Shown piece after piece: positions 1 to 4,345 of a stretch of DNA of 6,588 bases. The notes beneath the pieces are model-generated. The model did no database searches, was not told the DNA's origin, and saw nothing but the letters and a program-made list of their open reading frames with translations. The position numbers were made by a program, and so were the translations under genes. Every line of letters begins with the position of its first letter. The first letter of the stretch is position 1. This DNA comes from Clostridia bacterium (lineage in GTDB: Bacteria; Bacillota; Clostridia; Christensenellales; Borkfalkiaceae), in the NCBI GenBank assembly GCA_017648525.1, contig JAGCIP010000039.1, positions 1-6,588 of the forward strand, in the 5' to 3' direction.

Positions 1-1
1 C

Positions 2-1819
2 GGCTATATTTTAAGTAAAGCGCTTAACGGCAAGGCTTATGCGGAAATTACCGTTGGCGACCTTTCGGGTAGTGGTTTTAATATTGACGGCGTAACTTTA
101 GATACTTTCAAAGTTAGTGAAGACGTTTTAGATATTATTTGTCAAGCAGTTGTAGTTGAGCCGGGTGAAGAAAGACCTACTAAAACCACTATTAACGTAG
201 GGCATCTTTCAAATATAAATATGGACACCGTTTCATTAACTAAATTCCTTGGCGAAGAAACGGATGATAACAAAGAAATATATAATCTCTTAAGGGGAAT
301 TGCAAATAAAGGGGAAGGAGAAGACGTTTTAGTTTCCGACCTTACTGGCGACCTTTCTTTTAACGATATAAAACTTGATACCGTGCTTAAGAGAAAGGAC
401 GAAAACGATAACCCGATAAACGTTAAAATTTGGGAAATTTTAGATATGGCAGTGGTGGATACTGATGCCGACGGAATAGAAATAAGCGAACTTGGGTCTT
501 TAGACTATAATAAGATAAAACTTTCAATCGTTATGTCAGGTATTACGGCTGATAGTGAAATAGCAAAATTGATAGTTGGCGCAACTCCTGCTAACTCTTG
601 GGCAGACGCAACCGTTTCTCACCTTAACAATTTTAACGCTAACGACATAAAACTTGAAACCGTGCTTAAAAAGAAAGACGAGAACAATAATCCGATAAAC
701 GTTAAGATTTGGGACGTTTTGGAGATGGCTGTAACTGATATTGATAATGACGGAATAGAAATTAGCGAACTTGCTAACTTTGAATACGACGGAATATTGC
801 TTAATAAGGTTATGCCTTATGATAACGACAATACCGACGGAAAGTCTAATAGTAAATTGTACGACGTTCTCTATGACGTTACAGGGAAAACTTATGACAA
901 AGTTTCGCTTGGTCATTTAAGTAATTTTAATACCGACGCAATAAAAATCAACACCGTAATTCCCAAGACCGACTCAAATAAAGAATTGTATAATATTCTT
1001 ATCGACATTACAAAGGAAACCGATTACACTAAAATCACCTTGTCAAGCCTTTCAAGTTTCTCTATTGAAAATCTACATTTAGAAACCGTTTTAGGCGACT
1101 CTATTAACCAAACCTTAAAGAGTGTTCTCTGTGAGGCTCTTGGCAAAACTACCGCTCAATTTGGCGACGTTTTAGTAGGCGATATCGGTAGCAATAATTT
1201 TGATATCGGCAGGGTAAAACTTTCAAGCGTTATGACCAAGAGCAACGGTTCTTATGGCAACGCAATTTTAGATACGCTTTTAGGAGATACAGAAAATCCC
1301 GTTACACTATCTACCGTAGGAAAAAGAATTAGTGAATTAAGCCTATATGATGCGTATGGTAAAGAGTGCTTTAAGCCGATAGACACGAACGGAGCGGAAT
1401 TTGTTGATGAAAATACTTGGTTTGCATTAGAGTATATTGATACTAATAACGACGGCAAGGCAGACCACTACGCTTTCGTTCACGAAGATGCTGAGTATTT
1501 TGAAAAGAAAGAAAATGAAAATGCTGTTAAATACGGATTATGTGCAAACGACGGTATTTGGTTATTGCTCTGTTTTGAAGGTGTCGATTTTGCCGACCAA
1601 GGCAATAAAGATACCGACGGCAGACCTGAAAAATACGTTATATCAGATAAGAAGTTAGGCGACCTTGAAAATGATGCGTCTGGACTTTCTAATGTGTTTA
1701 GTAAAGCCACGATACGACAACTTATCGACGCAGGTATTATTCCTGTAGATGATTGTAGCCCAGAACTTTATACGCTCACTTTGTTAGAAGTGGTCGCAAA
1801 ATTATCTAATATAATATGA
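2..1819 (+). CDS. Large repeat protein of unknown function, 5'-truncated by the window edge
   Basis: I do not recognise a named family. The frame is open from base 2, and the first ATG at 221 lies inside a repeat and has no ribosome binding site, so it is not the start; 605 residues are visible and the true start lies outside the window. The visible part begins with nine units of 44-50 residues starting near 47, 191, 326, 476, 608, 755, 902, 1034 and 1169. Each follows the pattern hydrophobic-x-hydrophobic-xx-L, then (I/V)-(K/S/T)-L-xx-V-(L/M/I), then a hydrophobic helix-like stretch such as LYNIL or IWEIL. A degenerate tenth unit starts near 1301. A unique C-terminal region of about 150 residues follows, with two Asp/Asn-rich turns (DTNNDGKAD near 1436-1462 and DTDGRPE near 1610-1630). 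No LPXTG motif or C-terminal membrane anchor is present, so any anchor or signal peptide must be at the missing N-terminus. The modular, acidic, Asn/Asp-rich character suggests a secreted or surface protein, which is inference. Confidence 0.85.
   Translation, partial: GYILSKALNGKAYAEITVGDLSGSGFNIDGVTLDTFKVSEDVLDIICQAVVVEPGEERPTKTTINVGHLSNINMDTVSLTKFLGEETDDNKEIYNLLRGIANKGEGEDVLVSDLTGDLSFNDIKLDTVLKRKDENDNPINVKIWEILDMAVVDTDADGIEISELGSLDYNKIKLSIVMSGITADSEIAKLIVGATPANSWADATVSHLNNFNANDIKLETVLKKKDENNNPINVKIWDVLEMAVTDIDNDGIEISELANFEYDGILLNKVMPYDNDNTDGKSNSKLYDVLYDVTGKTYDKVSLGHLSNFNTDAIKINTVIPKTDSNKELYNILIDITKETDYTKITLSSLSSFSIENLHLETVLGDSINQTLKSVLCEALGKTTAQFGDVLVGDIGSNNFDIGRVKLSSVMTKSNGSYGNAILDTLLGDTENPVTLSTVGKRISELSLYDAYGKECFKPIDTNGAEFVDENTWFALEYIDTNNDGKADHYAFVHEDAEYFEKKENENAVKYGLCANDGIWLLLCFEGVDFADQGNKDTDGRPEKYVISDKKLGDLENDASGLSNVFSKATIRQLIDAGIIPVDDCSPELYTLTLLEVVAKLSNII
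47..1300 (+). repeat. Tandem protein-coding repeats, nine units of 44-50 codons
   Basis: Units begin near 47, 191, 326, 476, 608, 755, 902, 1034 and 1169, giving periods of 48, 45, 50, 44, 49, 49, 44 and 45 codons. The anchor motifs at unit starts are VGDL, VGHL, VSDL, ISEL, VSHL, ISEL, LGHL, LSSL and VGDI. Most units are diverged at the DNA level. The exception is a two-unit block: 362-494 and 641-773 align without gaps at about 109 of 133 bases, offset 279 bp (93 codons), which points to a more recent duplication of a pair of units. Confidence 0.85.
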
Positions 1820-1827
1820 CAAAATGT

Positions 1828-1856
1828 TTGACAAAACGCATAATTTTTGTTATTAT
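1828..1856 (+). promoter_or_regulatory. Sigma-A promoter of the rpsF operon
   Basis: A perfect -35 TTGACA (1828-1833), a 17-bp spacer and a -10 TATTAT (1851-1856) give a near-consensus housekeeping promoter. It starts nine bases after the stop of the repeat protein. Transcription should begin around 1861-1865, immediately before the structured rpsF leader. Confidence 0.88.
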
Positions 1857-1859
1857 TAT

Positions 1860-1924
1860 GGAACTTGCTTTGTTTTTACAAAGTAAAAAGCCTTGCTTGA
1901 GAAAAACTCAAGCCGAATAAGTCC
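1860..1924 (+). promoter_or_regulatory. rpsF leader RNA, probable S6:S18 autoregulatory element
   Basis: Two hairpins lie inside a closing stem. Hairpin one pairs TTTTTAC (1873-1879) with GTAAAAA (1883-1889). Hairpin two pairs GCTTGAG (1895-1901) with CTCAAGC (1907-1913). The closing stem pairs ACTT (1863-1866, plus GG at 1860-1861 with a bulge, if transcribed) with AAGTCC (1919-1924). An unpaired CCG follows on the 3' side of hairpin two, with its first C closing the stem (1913-1915). The published S6:S18 leader motif has a CCG next to an apical stem within a larger helix, mimicking the 16S rRNA site of S6 and S18, and this layout fits it. The closing stem ends one base before the AGGAGG at 1925-1930, so protein binding would be expected to hide the ribosome binding site. 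Folding was done by eye. Confidence 0.6.
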
Positions 1925-1939
1925 AGGAGGTAAAAAAAT

Positions 1940-2221
1940 ATGACGAAATACGAGATGCTCTATATCCTTGATGCGACTCTTGCAGACGACGCTAAAGACG
2001 GGATTATCAAGAAAATCGAAGATTTGGTTGTGGCAAACGGTGGTGTAGTAGAAAAGACTGACCGTTGGGGTGTAAGAAAATTACAATATCCCATCAACTA
2101 CAAATCAGAAGGTTTTTACGTATTGATGACCTTTGAAGCAGAAAAAACGTTTGTAGAAGAATTAAAGCGTGTTATCGGTATAACTGATGGTATTATCAGA
2201 AGATTGATAACCAAGATTTAA
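1940..2221 (+). CDS. rpsF: 30S ribosomal protein S6
   Basis: This 93-residue protein matches bacterial S6 in length and along its whole sequence. It shows the N-terminal strand KYEMLYIL, the RWGVRKLQYPI segment and the C-terminal VIRR-like stretch ending in ITDGIIRRLITKI. S6 pairs with S18 on the platform of the small subunit. The start ATG follows a strong AGGAGG at 1925-1930 with a 9-base spacer. It is the first gene of an operon with ssb and rpsR. The structured leader in front suggests feedback control by the S6:S18 complex. The reading frame is intact and the identification is secure. Confidence 0.97.
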   Translation: MTKYEMLYILDATLADDAKDGIIKKIEDLVVANGGVVEKTDRWGVRKLQYPINYKSEGFYVLMTFEAEKTFVEELKRVIGITDGIIRRLITKI

Positions 2222-2238
2222 AAAGGAAGAAAAAGATT

Positions 2239-2652
2239 ATGAACAAAGTTATCTTAATAGGAAATCTTACCAGAGACCCAGAACTTACCGAAACTCCCAG
2301 CGGAGTAGCGGTCTGCAGGTTTTCGATTGCCGTGTCTAGAGATTATGCAAATGCAGACGGTACTCGTGAAACGGATTTTTTCAACATAACCGTTTGGCGT
2401 GGTAGAGCGGAAAATTGCGGTAAATATTTAAAGAAAGGTAACAAAGTAGCCGTTATCGGAAGTTTACAAAATCGTTCTTACGAAGATAAGGACGGAATTA
2501 AGAGAAACGTTACCGACGTGGTTGCTAACGAAGTGGAGTTCTTGACGCCTAAGGGCACGCAAAACGAAGGTGAATTTGATGCACCTGTCGTTTCTGCAAA
2601 GAGAGAACGCCCCCAACTAGAAGCGATTGACGACAATCAGCTTCCGTTCTAA
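2239..2652 (+). CDS. ssb: Single-stranded DNA-binding protein SSB
   Basis: This is a 137-residue OB-fold protein that coats single-stranded DNA in replication, recombination and repair. The sequence shows the typical start MNKVILIGNLTRDPEL, the core segments FSIAVSRDY and TDFFNITVWRGRAENC, the KKGNKVAVIGSL strand and NEVEFL, covering roughly residues 1-105. A short linker follows, then the acidic tip DDNQLPF, which corresponds to the family's DDDIPF-type tail used to recruit partner proteins. The linker is short (about 25 residues), so this is a compact SSB. The start is supported by an AAGGAAG ribosome binding site at about 2223-2229, and the gene begins 17 bases after rpsF. Position between rpsF and rpsR is classical for Bacillota. 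Confidence 0.97.
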   Translation: MNKVILIGNLTRDPELTETPSGVAVCRFSIAVSRDYANADGTRETDFFNITVWRGRAENCGKYLKKGNKVAVIGSLQNRSYEDKDGIKRNVTDVVANEVEFLTPKGTQNEGEFDAPVVSAKRERPQLEAIDDNQLPF

Positions 2653-2654
2653 TT

Positions 2655-2668
2655 TGGCAAGTTTGCCA
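2655..2668 (+). other. Small intercistronic hairpin between ssb and rpsR
   Basis: TGGCA (2655-2659) pairs with TGCCA (2664-2668) around a four-base loop, directly after the ssb stop codon. No T-run follows, so it is not a terminator. It could protect the upstream mRNA end or mark a processing site, but nothing in the sequence decides this. Confidence 0.35.
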
Positions 2669-2692
2669 CGAATATTATAAGGAGATATCAAA

Positions 2693-2983
2693 ATGGAAGA
2701 AAATACCAACGTTCAGGCATCTGCAATTGATTCTGCAGTTGCACCCAAGGAAGGTAAAAAATTCGTTAAAAGAATTCCCCGCAGAAAGGTTTGCTCTTTC
2801 TGTCAAAATAAGGTTGAAACTATTGACTACAAGGACATCAACACCTTGAAGAAATACATCACCGAAGGCGGTAAAATTCTTCCCAGACGTATGACTGGCG
2901 TTTGCGCAAAACACCAAAGAGTTTTAGCAAAAGCAATCAAACGTGCTAGGGTTGTTGATTTGTTACCATTTAAGGGCGAATAA
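2693..2983 (+). CDS. rpsR: 30S ribosomal protein S18, zinc-motif (C+) form
   Basis: This 96-residue protein contains the S18 signatures IDYKDINTLKKYI, GKILPRRMTG and the basic AKAIKRARVVDLLPF tail. Four potential zinc ligands are intact: C34 and C37 in CSFC, and C71 and H74 in CAKH. Many bacteria, including Bacillus subtilis, carry S18 without these cysteines, so this is the ancestral C+ type. The N-terminus has an extra segment of about 22 residues rich in Ala, Asn and acidic residues before the conserved basic region. The start follows AAGGAG at 2679-2684 with an 8-base spacer. It is the last gene of the operon; rplI, which follows in many relatives, is absent, and a strong terminator comes next. 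Confidence 0.97.
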   Translation: MEENTNVQASAIDSAVAPKEGKKFVKRIPRRKVCSFCQNKVETIDYKDINTLKKYITEGGKILPRRMTGVCAKHQRVLAKAIKRARVVDLLPFKGE

Positions 2984-2998
2984 TTAAACAAAATTTTA

Positions 2999-3030
2999 AG
3001 GCGGGCAAATTTTGCTCGCCTAATTTTTTT
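2999..3030 (+). terminator. Intrinsic terminator of the rpsF-ssb-rpsR operon
   Basis: AGGCGGGCA (from 2999) pairs with TGCTCGCCT (ending 3021), with one G-T wobble and a loop of about five bases. A run of seven T follows at 3024-3030. It starts 15 bases after the rpsR stop and faces forward. Confidence 0.92.
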
Positions 3031-3074
3031 ATTTCATATTTGAAAACATAACACACATCGTGATAATTTTTAAC

Positions 3075-3130
3075 AAAATATTCCAAAATATTGTAAAATT
3101 TGTGAAAAATTTTCAAAAAATTTCAAAAAA
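3075..3130. promoter_or_regulatory. Six phased A-tracts, probably curved DNA or UP-like element
   Basis: Runs of four to six A begin at 3075, 3085, 3095, 3105, 3115 and 3125, exactly 10 bp apart. A-tracts in helical phase are known to bend DNA. The array ends about 15 bp before the -35 candidate at 3145, where curved or UP-type DNA often activates strong promoters. Part of the regularity comes from short tandem duplications: CAAAATATT at 3074-3082 and 3084-3092, and TTTCAAAAAA at 3111-3120 and 3121-3130. Confidence 0.6.
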
Positions 3131-3134
3131 CGGG

Positions 3135-3150
3135 TGTAAAATGCTTTACA
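3135..3150. promoter_or_regulatory. Palindrome TGTAAA-N4-TTTACA, possible operator
   Basis: Perfect 6-bp arms are separated by four bases. The right arm is also the -35 hexamer of the promoter candidate at 3145-3173, a position where a bound repressor would block RNA polymerase. No regulator gene is nearby, so the regulator is unknown. Confidence 0.35.
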
Positions 3151-3173
3151 AAACTTTTTTAAAGTAGTAAGAT
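3145..3173 (+). promoter_or_regulatory. Promoter candidate for an unannotated RNA
   Basis: TTTACA (3145-3150), a 17-bp spacer and TAAGAT (3168-3173) match sigma-A hexamers at five and four of six positions. Phased A-tracts lie upstream. A transcript would start near 3180, run through the GNRA hairpin at 3191-3204 and meet the terminator-like element at 3251-3276. No coding frame follows. Confidence 0.4.
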
Positions 3174-3179
3174 ATCATT

Positions 3180-3276
3180 GTCAAAAGGAAATGCCGAAAG
3201 GCATGTGAAATCGCTCATCATTTTCCCCCTTATCATATATTATTCAGGAAGCAGTTAACAGTGTTAATTGCTTTTT
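3180..3276 (+). ncRNA. Candidate small RNA of about 97 nt, family unknown
   Basis: The interval runs from the predicted transcription start to a terminator-like hairpin with five T. It contains ATGCC-GAAA-GGCAT (3191-3204), a hairpin with a GNRA tetraloop. A further imperfect pairing, GGAAATG (3187-3193) with CATTTTCC (3219-3226), has one bulged T but competes with that stem at its edge. A C5 run lies at 3225-3229. It does not match tmRNA, RNase P RNA, 6S, SRP RNA or any riboswitch class I know. The call rests only on promoter, fold and terminator seen by eye. Confidence 0.3.
3251..3276 (+). terminator. Terminator-like palindrome, copy 1
   Basis: GCAGTTAAC pairs with GTTAATTGC (one G-T wobble) around a three-base loop, followed by five T at 3272-3276. 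The sequence on the other strand has no T-run, so it works only forward. The same element recurs at 3397. Confidence 0.55.
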
Positions 3277-3283
3277 GAATTTT
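3251..3283 (+). repeat. 33-bp direct repeat, copy 1
   Basis: All 33 bases are identical to 3397-3429. The repeat contains the terminator-like palindrome, the T-run and the following GAATTTT. Homology continues a few bases beyond with a one-base gap. The two copies lie 146 bp apart. Confidence 0.9.
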
Positions 3284-3396
3284 AAATTACCTTTTCACTT
3301 TTTTATGTTTCAACTAAGTATTCTGCTTCCTTCTCCTACGCTAACGCTACGGAGCACTAGTCCGTCAAAAGATTGTCGGTCAAAGTCGTGCAGTCC

Positions 3397-3422
3397 GCAG
3401 TTAACAGTGTTAATTGCTTTTT
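3397..3422 (+). terminator. Terminator-like palindrome, copy 2
   Basis: It has the same 9-bp stem and three-base loop as copy 1, with five T at 3418-3422. It lies 44 bp before the -35 of the next gene, so it would insulate that promoter from upstream transcription. Confidence 0.55.
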
Positions 3423-3429
3423 GAATTTT
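3397..3429 (+). repeat. 33-bp direct repeat, copy 2
   Basis: This is an exact second copy of 3251-3283. Between the copies are 113 bp that include the less AT-rich module. Two copies around a distinct core suggest either a duplicated terminator or a compound dispersed repeat. Confidence 0.9.
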
Positions 3430-3465
3430 TAAATCTAAATCGTTATATATAAAAATTTTTACCTC

Positions 3466-3494
3466 TTGAAATATACTAAAAAGTGTGTTATAAT
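3466..3494 (+). promoter_or_regulatory. Sigma-A promoter of the small membrane protein operon
   Basis: TTGAAA (3466-3471), a 17-bp spacer and a perfect TATAAT (3489-3494) predict a start near 3500. A GTG at 3483 in the coding frame lies inside this promoter and therefore cannot be the start codon. Confidence 0.85.
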
Positions 3495-3508
3495 AATAAA
3501 AAACTGTT

Positions 3509-3515
3509 GGGGGGG
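3509..3515 (+). promoter_or_regulatory. Poly-G (seven G) ribosome binding site
   Basis: A homopolymer of seven G takes the place of a normal AGGAGG, six bases upstream of the ATG at 3522. Nearly all other genes in the window use A/G-mixed sites. Changes in the length of such a tract would alter spacing and strength without changing the protein. Confidence 0.55.
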
Positions 3516-3521
3516 TACAAA

Positions 3522-3845
3522 ATGAAAACTTATAAAAAGTATAAAATCGTTATAGCAATAATATTATTTTTAATAACAGTATTATCTTCCATATTTATGG
3601 CGGACATAATTACGACGGAAGAAGGACTTGGTAAAGCCGTTGGTTTTGTTTTATGGTTAGTTTTTGCGTCACCGTGTTTTTTGGCTGTGTTAATTCTTTC
3701 TCTAATAGGGGTAATTCTTGCTATTGTGAACAAAAAGAAAGGGCTTTCGGAGAATAAAACCTTGTTGTATTTTGTAATATTCACTATTTTACCCATAGTT
3801 ATTTACTTTGCTACCGTTGGTAGTTTTTATATATTTGTTAATTAG
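3522..3845 (+). CDS. Small membrane protein of unknown function
   Basis: I do not recognise this 107-residue protein. A short basic N-terminus (KTYKKYK) precedes a hydrophobic helix at about 9-29. A long hydrophobic stretch at about 38-69 has a proline at 51 and may form one or two helices, and a final helix spans about 81-105. The ATG at 3522 is chosen because the in-frame GTG at 3483 lies within the promoter. A run of seven G (3509-3515), six bases before the ATG, is the only available ribosome binding site; G can pair or wobble with the CCUCC of 16S rRNA. Its stop codon overlaps the ribosome binding site of the next gene, so the two are co-transcribed and probably translationally coupled. 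The length of the G-run makes it a possible slippage hotspot. Confidence 0.8.
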   Translation: MKTYKKYKIVIAIILFLITVLSSIFMADIITTEEGLGKAVGFVLWLVFASPCFLAVLILSLIGVILAIVNKKKGLSENKTLLYFVIFTILPIVIYFATVGSFYIFVN

Positions 3846-3855
3846 GAGATATAAA

Positions 3856-4284
3856 ATGAATAAAGGTGAACTTGCAAAAGAAAATTTTACTAGCGGTCTA
3901 AATTGTTCACAAGCGGTTGTTCTTGCTTTTAAAAACGAGTTGGGTTTAACCGAAGAACAACTTAAGAAACTTGCGATAGGTTACGGCGGTGGGGTTGGCA
4001 GGCAACGCCACGTTTGTGGGGCGGTGCTCGGTATGACTATGGTTTTAAGTTATCTTAAATCAGACGGGCATGATAAACTTGCCATTTACGACTTAATTCA
4101 AAAAGCGTGTGGAAAGATAAAGCAAGAACTTGGCAGTATAGTTTGTGCGGAATTATTAGATGCTAAAACCTTGCAAGATAAATCGCCCGTGCCTGAAGAG
4201 AGAACTGCAAAGTATTACGCAAAACGCCCTTGTGCCGATATTTGCAAATTAGTGGCGGAAGTAACTGAAAAATATCTTAAATAA
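3856..4284 (+). CDS. C_GCAxxG_C_C family putative redox protein
   Basis: This 142-residue protein matches the C_GCAxxG_C_C family, small proteins with spaced cysteines thought to be redox-active or metal-binding, whose exact role is not established. Visible signatures are F-x2-GLNCSQAV with C17, the glycine-rich GYGGGVGRQRHVCGAVLG with C54 in the place of the GCAxxG motif, then C85 in KACGK, C97 in IVCAELL, and C126 and C130 in PCADIC. The ATG at 3856 follows AGGAGA (3844-3849) at a good distance, and this site overlaps the upstream stop codon. A longer frame from 3808 would overlap the previous gene and lacks support. There is no signal peptide, so it is probably cytoplasmic. Pairing with a small membrane protein suggests a shared role at the membrane, which is only inference. 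Confidence 0.88.
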   Translation: MNKGELAKENFTSGLNCSQAVVLAFKNELGLTEEQLKKLAIGYGGGVGRQRHVCGAVLGMTMVLSYLKSDGHDKLAIYDLIQKACGKIKQELGSIVCAELLDAKTLQDKSPVPEERTAKYYAKRPCADICKLVAEVTEKYLK

Positions 4285-4326
4285 AAACAAAGGTCGCTTG
4301 GCAAAAATGCCAAGCGACCTTTGTTT
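4285..4326. terminator. Bidirectional intrinsic terminator, perfect 18-bp stem
   Basis: Bases 4285-4302 pair perfectly with 4309-4326 around a six-base loop; the core is AAAGGTCGCTTGGC with its complement. T-rich sequence follows on both strands (TTTGTTTATAA forward, TTTGTTTTTATTT in reverse). It sits between two convergent units, serving the C_GCAxxG_C_C gene forward and thiT in reverse. Confidence 0.95.
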
Positions 4327-4345
4327 ATAATTCAATTAAATTACG

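Larger units (their letters stand above)
3031..3465. other. Gene-free region of 435 bases with structured DNA
   Basis: No reading frame with a start and ribosome binding site was found on either strand. The left half is extremely AT-rich and holds phased A-tracts, a palindrome, a promoter candidate and a small hairpin. The right half (about 3323-3396) is noticeably less AT-rich than its surroundings. It contains a tandem ACGCTA hexamer (3338-3349) and two AGTCCG copies (3359-3364 and 3392-3397). It is bracketed by two copies of a 33-bp terminator-like repeat. The individual elements are listed separately. Confidence 0.7.

Noticed and set aside
221..223. ATG as the start of the first protein
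   Set aside because: The same frame is open back to base 2 and encodes earlier repeat units; there is no ribosome binding site before 221. The gene is truncated by the window edge.
458..493. EF-hand or dockerin calcium loops in the repeat protein (DTDADGIEISEL and DIDNDGIEISEL)
   Set aside because: D-x-D-x-D-G is present, but the acidic residue expected at loop position 12 is shifted to 11, and the second half is the conserved start of the next repeat unit. The resemblance is probably incidental.
536..916. Minus-strand frame of 126 codons
   Set aside because: It lies entirely antisense to the repeat gene, has no ribosome binding site and encodes no recognisable domain. It is a shadow of the real frame.
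3156..3184. Minus-strand promoter TTGACA-17-TAAAAA
   Set aside because: The -35 is perfect but the -10 is poor. No minus-strand gene or structured RNA follows, and the region ends at the rpsR terminator.
3246..3254. AGGAAGCAG as part of an SRP (4.5S) RNA
   Set aside because: Only the GGAAGCAG core word is shared. The flanking asymmetric loop and the complementary strand of the SRP hairpin are missing.
3251..3429. CRISPR array from the 33-bp repeats
   Set aside because: There are only two copies with a 113-bp gap, an intrinsic terminator shape and no cas genes; spacing and number do not fit.
3483..3485. GTG start for the small membrane protein
   Set aside because: It lies inside the promoter spacer, upstream of the predicted transcription start. 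ATG at 3522 has the G-run site at proper distance.
3808..3810. ATG start for the C_GCAxxG_C_C protein
   Set aside because: It would overlap the upstream gene by 38 bases, lacks a ribosome binding site and adds a hydrophobic stretch absent from the family. ATG at 3856 follows AGGAGA.
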